From a virus: a stretch of 26,875 bases of DNA. Shown piece after piece: positions 7,501-16,000 of this stretch (positions are counted from its first letter, which is position 1; the number at the start of each line of letters is the position of its first letter). The translations under genes were made by a program, and so were the position numbers. The notes below the pieces were generated by a model that was given only the letters and a program-made list of their open reading frames with translations, had not been told where the DNA came from and made no database searches. The stretch lies in IMG/VR virus record IMGVR_UViG_3300019927_000164, positions 1 to 26,875 of that record, one strand, 5' to 3'.

Positions 7501-9434
7501 TATTGCATTGTACCAAATCTACCTTGTTGGAGATCTTGGCTACTCTGCTGTTCTTTAGTTACATCTACGATACGTTGGCGGCTTTGATTGTCCATATCTC
7601 CATAGAAATTCATTGTAACTTCATCGCCACCAGATCTGCTACTGCCAAATGCAGAAGGACCACTTGAACCACCACCTCTTGTCGATGGTACTTCTGGATT
7701 AAGAGTACTTTGCAATTTCTTCACAGTTCCAATTGCAATTGCACCAGCAACACCAAGCGTCAATGCAGCAGCGAGAGCAGTTGCAAGGCTAGCTGCAACT
7801 CCAAGAACACCGTTAAGAGCCATTACTTGTGTAATTAGCCCTTGGATGCCTTTGATAGCACTTGCAATCCATGAACCGCCCCACATAGCTTGGATTGCGC
7901 CAAGTAATGAACCTTGCAATGCAAGTTGTCCATTAAGAGCAAATATAACAGCTATTAGAGATGCAAGCACTTTTGAGATAATAACTATAGTAGCAATCAT
8001 CGCTGCTCCGGCTGAAATTATTATCAAAATAGACTGTATGAATCTATTATCAAGCACATCTGCAATCCATGAAATAACTGATCCAAATGGGCGAAGTGCT
8101 GAAATCAAAGTCAAAATGAAGATTGAAAGTTGATATACAACTCGAAGCACATCCCAAAAGACATGGAGAACATTACTAAGAATATCTTGATGTTCAGATG
8201 CTTCTATAGTTGCTTTACGCAAGAATCCGGGTAAGTTATTTTTAATAAAACTACCAACCCGATCTCCAAGTTGAGTCAATATTGGTGCAAGATTGTTAAT
8301 TTGTGCAAATAAACCTTCAACAACTGCACCAGCACCACGGAGTCCACGTTGGAATATTGCACCGAATTGCCCAAACGCAGCTAACTCGTCATTGAGGCGG
8401 GCTACTTGCTGAACAATAATGTCCATAAAGCTCTCAAAGAGCGGCGCAAGTGTGTCAGCGGCAGGTTGAATTGCTTGGAATAAGTCATTCTTGAAATCCT
8501 GCATTTGATTTTCAAGATTATTCAAACTACCGGAGAGAGTATCTGCTTCCCCTCCAAGTGCGCCAAGAACACCAATTGCAAGACCAGCAACAGCCAAACC
8601 GCTGAGTGCAATGGCAGCGGAACCAGCAGCACTAGCTACACCAATCATTGCAGGAACTAGCAATGCAATAACTGAGTAAATTTGTCCAATAGTCGGTCGA
8701 AGACGGTGCATTGTTCGACCAACAACACCCATTGCATCATCAAGTCGATACATATGCTTTCGCATCTGCATCGATTTTTGTTTCATTCCAAAAGATGTTC
8801 TTTCAACCCCAAGACTATCTATAAAACTACGATTAGTTTTATCAAGTCTTGGTGTACTGAGATCTACTTCTTTTCTTAAATCAGTACTTGGACGTGGGTA
8901 ATTTAGATTTTCATCAGGACCAAGAGTAGCTCGAAGATTTTCAGTCAAATCATCAGCTGATGGGTATTTGAAATCATTATCTGAAAATTTACCTTCCCAA
9001 GCACCAAGCGATACATTATCATCACTATCACCACTTCCAAATGGGTCTTTAATCGCTAAATCTTCCGGATTAATATTACCCGTTTGTGTAGCTAATAGAC
9101 GGCGAATCTGTCCAAGTGTTCTGATGATTTTACCGAGTTGGCTTCTTTGAATAGAATCTTGACTTGAATCTACATCAGGCGGTGAGTCAGACTGTCCCAC
9201 ATCACCAGATGAAGGAACATCAAAATCCGCCTCAATGTCGTCAAAAGCACCTTGGATCTGTTTCTTTAGGTGGTCGTCGTCAAGATCAAGTTTTACTTCA
9301 GAAAAATCACCATCAAGAATATCATCAAGGTCAATATCTAAATCTAAATCTTCATCGAGTGTCTCAAGCTGGCCTTTTATTGCAGCAATATCTTTTTTAT
9401 CAAGCTCAAGATCAACTTTAATATCTACAGACAT
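7500..9434 (-). CDS. Tail tape measure protein
   Basis: The product has 644 residues and is the longest gene of the tail module after the neck effector. The N-terminus is acidic and coiled-coil-like (LDKKDIAAIKGQLETLDEDL). Three hydrophobic blocks follow, at about residues 247-293 (YSVIALLVPAMIGVASAAGS), 433-505 (SILIIISAGAAMIATIVIIS) and 541-575 (SLATALAAALTLGVAGAIAI). The end is Ser/Gly- and Gln-rich (RQRIVDVTKEQQSSQDLQQG). Helical stretches with central membrane-like blocks are the mark of tape measures, which fill the tube, set its length and enter the membrane at infection. At the usual 1.5 Angstrom per residue this would predict a tail near 95 nm (inference). It lies right after the chaperone pair. 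Word copies are at 8390-8397 and 9230-9237. Confidence 0.9.
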   Translation of the reverse strand: MSVDIKVDLELDKKDIAAIKGQLETLDEDLDLDIDLDDILDGDFSEVKLDLDDDHLKKQIQGAFDDIEADFDVPSSGDVGQSDSPPDVDSSQDSIQRSQLGKIIRTLGQIRRLLATQTGNINPEDLAIKDPFGSGDSDDNVSLGAWEGKFSDNDFKYPSADDLTENLRATLGPDENLNYPRPSTDLRKEVDLSTPRLDKTNRSFIDSLGVERTSFGMKQKSMQMRKHMYRLDDAMGVVGRTMHRLRPTIGQIYSVIALLVPAMIGVASAAGSAAIALSGLAVAGLAIGVLGALGGEADTLSGSLNNLENQMQDFKNDLFQAIQPAADTLAPLFESFMDIIVQQVARLNDELAAFGQFGAIFQRGLRGAGAVVEGLFAQINNLAPILTQLGDRVGSFIKNNLPGFLRKATIEASEHQDILSNVLHVFWDVLRVVYQLSIFILTLISALRPFGSVISWIADVLDNRFIQSILIIISAGAAMIATIVIISKVLASLIAVIFALNGQLALQGSLLGAIQAMWGGSWIASAIKGIQGLITQVMALNGVLGVAASLATALAAALTLGVAGAIAIGTVKKLQSTLNPEVPSTRGGGSSGPSAFGSSRSGGDEVTMNFYGDMDNQSRQRIVDVTKEQQSSQDLQQGRFGTMQ

Positions 9435-9436
9435 AT

Positions 9437-9730
9437 TTAATCTACAAATTCAACCTGATTTTTTGTTTCAAATTCTTGGTCATTTGAGTAATGATACTCT
9501 TGCGTATAACCGCCTTCGGTTTTCGGATTTCTGGCATTGAGCGCGCCAGACGGTGATGCTTTTCCTTGTTTTTGTTGCGCTTGTTCTTGTTGCCGTTTAT
9601 GTTCTTTTAAAAGAACTTGCTTCTGAAACGGAGTAAGATCGAGTTGGCTTTCTCCTGTTATTCCATATCCATATTCTTTTTCTAAGGTAACAACTTCAGC
9701 AGCCAACCCGCTATCTACGAAATTTTTCTG
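9437..9730 (-). CDS. Tail assembly chaperone, T-like extension made by frameshift
   Basis: This frame is open from about 9778 to its stop at 9437-9439 but has no ATG anywhere. The only start-like codon upstream is a TTG inside the preceding gene. The sensible protein begins near NFVDSGLAAEVVTLEKEYG and continues with GESQLDLTPFQKQVLLKEHK and a Gln/Lys-rich stretch (RQQEQAQQKQGKASPSGAL). This pairing with the acidic ORF upstream, right before the tape measure, is the gpG/gpGT arrangement of tailed phages, where a small fraction of ribosomes shift frame to make a longer chaperone. The junction is GCA-GAA-AAA-TTT-CGT. A +1 slip of Phe-tRNA from TTT to TTC, or a -2 slip on the A run, would each join the frames. 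Which one happens cannot be told from sequence. Confidence 0.75.
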   Translation of the reverse strand, partial: QKNFVDSGLAAEVVTLEKEYGYGITGESQLDLTPFQKQVLLKEHKRQQEQAQQKQGKASPSGALNARNPKTEGGYTQEYHYSNDQEFETKNQVEFVD

Positions 9731-10181
9731 CGTTGTCCTCGTCGTCAGCAATATCAAGTACGTCTTGAGCGACCTCAAGAGTCAGACCGCCACGAAGACC
9801 GATATTATCATCATCTTCTTCAGCAATTCCAAATACCGCTTCAAGATCGGCTTGACTGTGACCCTCGGCATCACCTTGCTCTTTGTCAATCCCTTCAACA
9901 GCAACGCGAGCCATAAGATTTACAAATTCTTCATCAAGTTTACCGGGATCAATGTCACCTTCATCGTCACGACTTTCTTCAATTTCTTCGCTCGCATCTT
10001 CAATATCCATTCCAAACTTTGACTGAAGCGCACCAGTCAACGGAATGAGCTTCTGGTCGGTGAGTGCTTTTAAAAACAGCGTCATTGTCTCACCGAAATA
10101 GTCGTATTCGTTTTCTTCTCGATATTCCTTACCTCGAATAGCCATCTCCTTTAGACGGCCTAGATTAGCTTCATCAGACAT
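9711..10181 (-). CDS. Tail assembly chaperone, G-like
   Basis: The product has 156 residues. It is helical and strongly acidic in the middle (DIEDASEEIEESRDDEGDID, then FVNLMARVAVEGIDKEQ and GLTLEVAQDVLDIADDEDNA) and ends KFRR. The position between the tube gene and the tape measure, plus an overlapping out-of-frame ORF with no ATG, identifies it as the G half of the tail assembly chaperone pair that coats the tape measure during assembly. The A run followed by TTT, just before the stop at 9711, is the likely shift site. The upstream gap to the tube gene is 22 bases. No enzymatic motif is visible. Confidence 0.75.
   Translation of the reverse strand: MSDEANLGRLKEMAIRGKEYREENEYDYFGETMTLFLKALTDQKLIPLTGALQSKFGMDIEDASEEIEESRDDEGDIDPGKLDEEFVNLMARVAVEGIDKEQGDAEGHSQADLEAVFGIAEEDDDNIGLRGGLTLEVAQDVLDIADDEDNAEKFRR
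9728..9740 (-). promoter_or_regulatory. Putative programmed frameshift site in chaperone gene
   Basis: On the coding strand the bases read GCAGAAAAATTTC just before the G-like stop TAG. P-site TTT can re-pair one base forward on TTC, both read by Phe-tRNA, giving +1. Alternatively Lys-tRNA on AAA can re-pair two bases back on AAA, giving -2. Both lead into the T-like frame. Most known phage chaperone shifts are -1, with -2 in Mu-type tails, so this layout is uncommon. Function is inferred from the frame geometry and the lack of an ATG in the second ORF. Confidence 0.55.
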
Positions 10182-10203
10182 AAAAATTGAAAGAGATTAC
10201 AGT

Positions 10204-10656
10204 TTAATTGTTGATCCGCTGCGCCATGAAGTCGTAGCCAGATTCAGTCGTATCTCCGCTTGACGCACTATACTCACTTTGCGTCACAATACAATTTGCA
10301 ATTGTTTCGGTGTCAGCCTTCGCATCAGCATCAGTCGGATCCTCGTGTGCAACTGTGATGTTAAACACAACCGGAGATCCATCATCATCGAAAAGAAGCT
10401 GATCTAGATTTCGAGTGCCACCACTCGGCAATCGAACTTCATAGCCAGCAAAAGAAAGAGAGCCGTCAATGTCAACGGCATTGATCGAGTATCCGTCAGG
10501 GTACAGCCCCATTTCCCGAACACGCTCAACATCAACGTCTTTCGTGAAATCAATTTCAGAAACCGGAATCTCGAACGCTTCATCTCCAACGCTCATTCGG
10601 ACATAAATATTTGCAGCCGACTCTACTCGTTCAAAATTATCAGGTGCATCAACCAT
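10204..10656 (-). CDS. Tail tube protein
   Basis: The product has 150 residues. It begins with a disordered-looking lead, then a beta-rich body: NIYVRMSVGDEAFEIPVSEI, KDVDVERVREMGLYPDGYSI, GSLSFAGYEVRLPSG, FNITVAHEDPTDADAKAD and ETIANCIVTQSEYSASSGDT. The last strands with a Ser/Thr-rich turn (TTESGYDFMAQRI) are typical of inner tube proteins, in which the domain adds to sheath gene neighbours as hexameric rings. The gene follows the sheath by 23 bases and precedes the chaperones, the standard order. Short length and single domain match T4 gp19 and P2 FII-like tubes. The gap upstream is AT-rich (about 10657-10679) but too close to the start to be a clear promoter. Confidence 0.83.
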   Translation of the reverse strand: MVDAPDNFERVESAANIYVRMSVGDEAFEIPVSEIDFTKDVDVERVREMGLYPDGYSINAVDIDGSLSFAGYEVRLPSGGTRNLDQLLFDDDGSPVVFNITVAHEDPTDADAKADTETIANCIVTQSEYSASSGDTTESGYDFMAQRINN

Positions 10657-10679
10657 TGGTATTTATCTAAATATATATT

Positions 10680-11969
10680 TTAAGCTTCGTTCTGCAAGGA
10701 TAGATCTTGACCGATCACAAACTCATTCTGAATAAATCGAATCGGTTCAGCAACGTCAGCTTGGAACGTAACTCGGGCGGTCGTCGGTGTGATCAGCGTC
10801 ACGTCAGCTCCATACTCATACACAACATTACTATCATCAAGCGGTCGCGCACTTTCGTTAAGCAAGTCTTCAAGCTGTCCAATTGCTCCAGGAGAATTGA
10901 ACTTGCCAATAAAGGGGGCTTCCATGTCGTGAACCTGTTCCATCAGGAAATCGACTGCCATCCGCGAAAACCCGTAGCGGTAATTCTGTTCTTCAGTATT
11001 GGTGTCGCTAACAGTCGTAATATCGTCAGCAATACGAACGCTTTGACCAATTCGTTCAAGCGGTGTTACGTTCATATCAACCAAGTTTGCTCTTTGGGTG
11101 GCATCGAGGCCCTGTACCGGACGAGATGGAAGCGGAACCTGTTGATTGATAATAGTCGTCGTCAGCCCAAGACGAGAACGCAAACCAACAATAGACGAGA
11201 GTGCAGATGTAGCGTCATTGAGGCGAACACCAGCAAATAGCTGAAGCCGAGAAGTGTCAAAGCTAATACTGATATTTTGCGGATCAATCGGACTCGGAAG
11301 AGCCGCATTGACAAACGCAAGACGCTTTTCTTGAGCAAGTTCCTGCACCGCACCAAGAGCTTCCGTAACAACCGATGTGCGTTCTTTTAGCGGCGTAATA
11401 ACATCCAGATCTCCTGTGTAATTAACAATTGCGTCAAAGGCGCTCGAATAATCAAGTGCCTCATATTCAATAGTACCAGAAGTACTCGGAGCTGAATCAA
11501 GCTCAAAAGAACCATTAGTCGGGTTAATTAGCACTTCATCAACATCAGGCGTTAGAGTGCCTGGATCTTGAAGCGTCCAAGAAACATCTTTGTCGGTACC
11601 ATCAATCGTGACAGTAATCGTGTCACGGTCTTCGAGAGCCGGTTCATCGAGAGTGCCACTAGTAGATCCAAGACTCGATAGATCTTGCGTAGTAGTTGTC
11701 GTAGCAGGAGCAACGGCAAGTACAGGCTGTGCGCCCTGATTCAACGCTCGCATAACGCTAATTCCAAGGTGAGAATCATTTCCAAAAAGAGTCTGTGCTT
11801 CAGCAGAATCAGAAACGCCATAAACTTTTTCTGCTTCAGCCGACCCATTTGTTAGATTAGCCCCACCAACAAACAGCGGTGTAGCAGGGGAATTATCAGA
11901 TGCGGTGACGGACGGCGCACTTCGTACATTAGACGTAACTCCGGGTTCGTCGTTGTTACCAATAGTCAT
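10680..11969 (-). CDS. Tail sheath protein
   Basis: The product has 429 residues. It starts MTIGNNDEPGVTSNVR, close to the common sheath opening of a short strand followed by PGV, and ends in a domain with VDFLMEQVHDMEAPFIGKFN and NVVYEYGADVTLITPTTARV. The C-terminal half carries the conserved sheath-type handshake region (INQQVPLPSRPVQGLDATQR, then ITTVSDTNTEEQNYRYGFSR). The N-terminal third (about residues 30-150) contains inserted beta domains exposed on the outside. The protein forms the contractile outer tube, proof of myovirus morphology. The upstream terminator gene overlaps by 4 bases. Word copy at 11216-11223 (coding strand RLNDA) and a weaker one, CATCGAGGC, at 11102-11110. Confidence 0.88.
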   Translation of the reverse strand: MTIGNNDEPGVTSNVRSAPSVTASDNSPATPLFVGGANLTNGSAEAEKVYGVSDSAEAQTLFGNDSHLGISVMRALNQGAQPVLAVAPATTTTTQDLSSLGSTSGTLDEPALEDRDTITVTIDGTDKDVSWTLQDPGTLTPDVDEVLINPTNGSFELDSAPSTSGTIEYEALDYSSAFDAIVNYTGDLDVITPLKERTSVVTEALGAVQELAQEKRLAFVNAALPSPIDPQNISISFDTSRLQLFAGVRLNDATSALSSIVGLRSRLGLTTTIINQQVPLPSRPVQGLDATQRANLVDMNVTPLERIGQSVRIADDITTVSDTNTEEQNYRYGFSRMAVDFLMEQVHDMEAPFIGKFNSPGAIGQLEDLLNESARPLDDSNVVYEYGADVTLITPTTARVTFQADVAEPIRFIQNEFVIGQDLSLQNEA

Positions 11970-12466
11970 TGTATATCAAGTTCAGTTTCGATTTCTTCAA
12001 TATTGTCGTAGTCGCTATCTTCGTAAATCAAGGACGAGTACAACGTCGCGGTCTGATTAAACTCAGATTCCGTCGTACTCACAAATTGATGTTGCACCCC
12101 GCCGCCACTATTCATCTCGACGCGGGAGATTCGATCCGATAACCGCTGCGGTCTTGCCTCAAGAGAAATTAATTCAGCTCTTACAGCATCAAACAATCGA
12201 CTCGATGCCACTTCACCGTGTTCGCGGATCATTAGCGACACTCGACACGAATATGGTATCCGAAATACGCGCGCTGTTTCATCACCAAGCTCGTCATACT
12301 CGGATCCAATATATCCGTTCATAGACCGATTCATATGTGACATATTCCAGTCTTCAAGAATAACACTCGGAACTGGTCTAGAATCAGTACCAGATACTAA
12401 TACAGGAACATCGAGCGCCTGATCTAAATGTGTCTGGAAAACATTAATTAACTCAGTAACTTCCAT
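11966..12466 (-). CDS. Tail terminator or completion protein
   Basis: The product has 166 residues. It begins MEVTELINVFQTHLDQALDV, then SVILEDWNMSHMNRS, and after a middle section with RIPYSCRVSLMIREHGEVAS it has SSRLFDAVRAELISLEARPQ. The arrangement of an N-terminal helix, strands and a central amphipathic helix fits the tail terminator family that caps the tube and sheath below the neck. Its place right upstream of the sheath gene, with ATGA overlap, agrees. The last 25 residues are acidic (YEDSDYDNIEEIETELDIQ). The family is known by order more than by sequence, so another neck role is possible. Confidence 0.65.
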   Translation of the reverse strand: MEVTELINVFQTHLDQALDVPVLVSGTDSRPVPSVILEDWNMSHMNRSMNGYIGSEYDELGDETARVFRIPYSCRVSLMIREHGEVASSRLFDAVRAELISLEARPQRLSDRISRVEMNSGGGVQHQFVSTTESEFNQTATLYSSLIYEDSDYDNIEEIETELDIQ

Positions 12467-12471
12467 TTCAG

Positions 12472-12666
12472 TTAAATACTCTTTTTAAACTCTTGCTCGA
12501 TCTTTTGCTTAACAAGCATTGGACCAACTTGCTCCATTTTAGATTCAGAAGCATCGGTGAAACGAGCCGCCTCAATGCCCTCTTCATAGATCTGTTCTTG
12601 CAACCAGAACGCTTTCCGGACAGTTTCTTCACCATGCTGATCAACGAGATCGTCAATACTAGCCAT
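12472..12666 (-). CDS. Small helical protein of unknown function
   Basis: The product has 64 residues, wholly helical by eye (MASIDDLVDQHGEETVRKAF, WLQEQIYEEGIEAARF, VKQKIEQEFKKSI). The start is ATG at 12666. A longer frame in another phase over the same bases is a shadow because its protein is basic and unlike the rest of this virus. The start lies inside the last codons of the preceding gene (8-base overlap), so the two are probably made together. A word copy (CCTCAATG) at 12570-12577 falls in EGIEAA. I do not recognise a family. It may be a small neck factor or, given the toxin-like gene upstream, part of an immunity pair (inference only). Confidence 0.6.
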   Translation of the reverse strand: MASIDDLVDQHGEETVRKAFWLQEQIYEEGIEAARFTDASESKMEQVGPMLVKQKIEQEFKKSI

Positions 12667-13036
12667 ACAATTCTACCCAACTCTTTATGTTGTTCCACAT
12701 TTCTTCATCATATTCGTCTTTATCAAGCTCATCATTTTTGTATTTTTCAACAAAATCGAGCTTTGCTTCCATGAAACCGCTGATCGTTCTTGAACTTCTA
12801 ACGCTATTTTTATGTTCTATATTAAGCGATTCCTTGAGCTGAGATAAGTTATTTTCACGGATAGCGTAGTAGAATGGGCCATCAAATCGTTCAAATAAAT
12901 CTTGATCGGTATACTCGTCAATTCCTTCTATATCAGCAAAGTTTCCTTTGTCATATACCCACTCTCCATCTTCCCACCGACCTTTAAGTTTAAGACTATC
13001 ACTATCTTCGAGTTTGTAGATAAGTACAACAGACAT
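12659..13036 (-). CDS. Unknown protein next to the neck effector gene
   Basis: The product has 125 residues. The N-terminal half is beta-rich with repeated short Trp-containing strands (MSVVLIYKLEDSDSLKLKGR, WEDGEWVYDKGNFADIEG), followed by DLFERFDGPFYYAIRENNLS and a helical C-terminus (SGFMEAKLDFVEKYKNDELD, EEMWNNIKSWVELYG). It starts 2 bases after the stop of the 1434-residue effector gene. In MuF-type phage toxin loci, small genes directly downstream often encode immunity proteins, so an immunity or chaperone role for the producing cell is possible, but nothing in the sequence proves it. It could also be an ordinary minor neck protein. Confidence 0.6.
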   Translation of the reverse strand: MSVVLIYKLEDSDSLKLKGRWEDGEWVYDKGNFADIEGIDEYTDQDLFERFDGPFYYAIRENNLSQLKESLNIEHKNSVRSSRTISGFMEAKLDFVEKYKNDELDKDEYDEEMWNNIKSWVELYG

Positions 13037-13038
13037 TA

Positions 13039-16000
13039 TTAGTAATCTTTGTTAGCGAACTTCTTAATATTTGATTTAATATTCTTCAACAAGCCTTTTG
13101 TTACTTTTTTGTCGTATGACTCCATTTCTTTAATTATGTTTGTTCCAGATACAGTAAAATTATCAGCATTAGAGTCATAGAGGCGCTGTGCTTGGCTTGT
13201 AGCTGCTAATAATACATTTTCGCGGAAATCTTTTTCGTTTACTATATCATTTAGACCAAGGGCTTTTGCACTTTTCCATAGTTCTCCAAGCGTTCTATCC
13301 AAAGCATCGTCGTACTGTGTCTTGGAACCCGGACTAGGCGAGTCCATGTCACCAGCACCATGATCGAGATCAATAAATTGGATTTCGGCATCTTCAGTAA
13401 CATAGACATTGTGAGAGTGAGCGTCCCAATTTCCTCCAATAACTTGCGAAGCTGCTTTTTCAATAAATTGATTTACATATATTTGATCATTAATATCATC
13501 GGGAATATTTTCAGCAGCCATATACCCATCAGAAACTTTTTTTGCAACCCAATTTACTTCATCATCTGCTTTGTGTGATGGAACAGATTCAGGAGAAAGA
13601 GCTTCTGATATTTTATATGTAAGTATTTCTCTGACACCAGTAGCAGTACCATGGCCTGTGGGAGAGTAATCAGTTTGAATTGCTAATCCTTTATATGAAT
13701 CATTTGTTGGATCATAGTGTGGAAGTTCAACCACCTCCATGTCGCTTGCACTTTTACCTGAAGCAAATCCATAATTACCGAGAGATCCTGTGCTTGAAAT
13801 GGCTGATTGGTCAAAATCTTCTAAGAAATCAAATTCATCCGGATCTTGACCCTTTAGAATTTCATCTATAACCTCTTGTGGTTGAGGATCTACTTCATCA
13901 GAAGGTTTACTAGGTGCATAATCAGGTGATATTTTTTCTTCCGTGATAGTTGGGTCGTTTTGAATATGATCCCAAAATTGTCTTACTCTATATGCACCTT
14001 CAGTTGATGTGATTGATTGATCATATTCATAGACATTTTTAAGATTATCACGTAGTGTTGTTAATTGTCCATGGTTATGTTGGCTAAAATCACCAGCTAC
14101 AAAATTATCGTCTATAATAGCACTATAGCTGTAATTTCCAATAGACAAACCTGCTGTATTAACAGTTAAATTTTCTCCATCAACCCACACTTCTTCTTCA
14201 CCACGATGTTTATGGCTATCAAGAGTGTCAACTGCTGCAATTATGTTTTCTTTTTTAATTCGTCCGGTGTGATTTATTCCTTTTGCCCATGACTTTTTAC
14301 TTGTGAATGAATAATTGTGTATTCTATTTCCATCCCAAGTGTGGCTATCATCTTCTGGATTTTCAAATATTTTTGGTGTAATTGCGCTAATTTGTCGTTG
14401 TTGAAATCCTCGATAAAGTTTAACACCTTTATCATTTACATCTATGTCACCTTCTTCATCCATTATCTCTATCAGCCGATCACTTAGCTCTATCATTGTT
14501 TCGGCTGCTTCAACTTTTTCAGGACTTACATCAACATGACCTCCCCTCGTTTCTTTTTCAAAGTTTTTTACTTCAGCAATTGCAGAAGCAATTTTTCGTA
14601 CTTCTTCTTTTCGAGGAGAACTATTAGATTTCCAATTTTCAATATAATCTTCTAAATCTGTATATGCTTTTCGTGATACATCTGTTTTATCTGCTAATAT
14701 ATTTCTAATTCCTTTTCTAGTGGCGCTGTCAAGCTGTCTTTTTTCTCGGGGTCTACTTCCAACTCCAATATCTAAATCAAGATTAAGCTCTTGATCTATT
14801 TTTTCAACAGCAACTTGAGCAGAACTTCTTTCTTCTCCGTTTTCAGCAGCAATTATTTTTATTGGAAATGCTTTATTTTCCGGATTTCTTTTTTCAGCTG
14901 TATAAAACCCAGAGCCTTCAGCAGATTTAAATTCTTTATAACCACGATCTCTTTTTTCAACAACTACAAACTGATCTTCTCGATAAGACCACGCCCAATA
15001 TTGCTTATCTTCAATAATTGAATCACTATTAATATGATCCCAATCAAATTTTTCAAAACCTGTTGGTGTGGTTATTGTATCAGTAAGTGGGGGGTTACTA
15101 AACTTATTTCTAAAGTCGGTTTCAAGTGATCGTTCTATAACTCGTTTGTCTGAGACTCTGTATTTTCTATCTTTTTCTTTGGAGTAAACAGTAATTTCTC
15201 CAAAGTTGTATTTATTACCACGAACATCTTGATCAGGAATGTAGCGACCAGTTATCTCTTCATCACCAAATTCAAATGTAATTAGATCACCAGCATTAGC
15301 ATTAGCAGCATCCCAAGCACCGCTGTACTCTTTTCGAGTACCAACGAAGCTATTAATATCAAGTGTGAATCTTTTTGTTTTTGCTCCAGAAGTTACGAAC
15401 GTTCTTTTAGTAGGTATAGCTTGATCTTCACCACTTACTCGAACTTTACCTCGTACAAGTGTGCTACCCCGATGATTATCAAGCCATTTGTCATTATCTA
15501 ATGCATCTTCAACATCAGCAATTATTTCATCATCAGTTTCAAGATTATAAAATGTTTCAACTTTTGAATGAATAGCTGCTATATCAAATTCTTGTTCAGC
15601 AAATTCGTCGTAATCAAATTTATATTCTAACAGCTCTCCATCTTCAGTAAAACCAGCTTTAACCTTAAATTTTCCACCAGTTCCACCAGTATACTTAAGA
15701 TCTGCTAAATACTTGTTTTCATCAACTTCTATAACTACATTACTTTTATCAGTATTAACTCGATCAAGGCTGCTGAATTTTTTTTCCGTTAATTCTGATG
15801 GTTTTACATATCCTCTTTCATTTGGATCAACTTTTTCTGCAAGATCTACTTCAGAAGCCCATTGATTAGGATATTCTTTTCTAGTACCAGCAAAATCACC
15901 ACCGTAACCACTCACATAGACTTTTTTCTGATTGAAGCCAGATTCAAATACATTCTCAGTATTATATTGAATATCGCCATCCTGATCAATTACTTTATTT

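Noticed and set aside
10657-10679. AT-rich stretch resembling a TATA box before the tube gene
   Set aside because: It is 1-23 bases from the ATG, too close for a haloarchaeal TATA box about 27 bases before the transcript start, and the neighbouring genes seem co-transcribed.
12468-12698. 76-codon minus-strand frame overlapping the small helical gene
   Set aside because: It shares the region with the 64-residue gene but its protein is basic with many Arg and Lys and fits neither the proteome nor the gene spacing.
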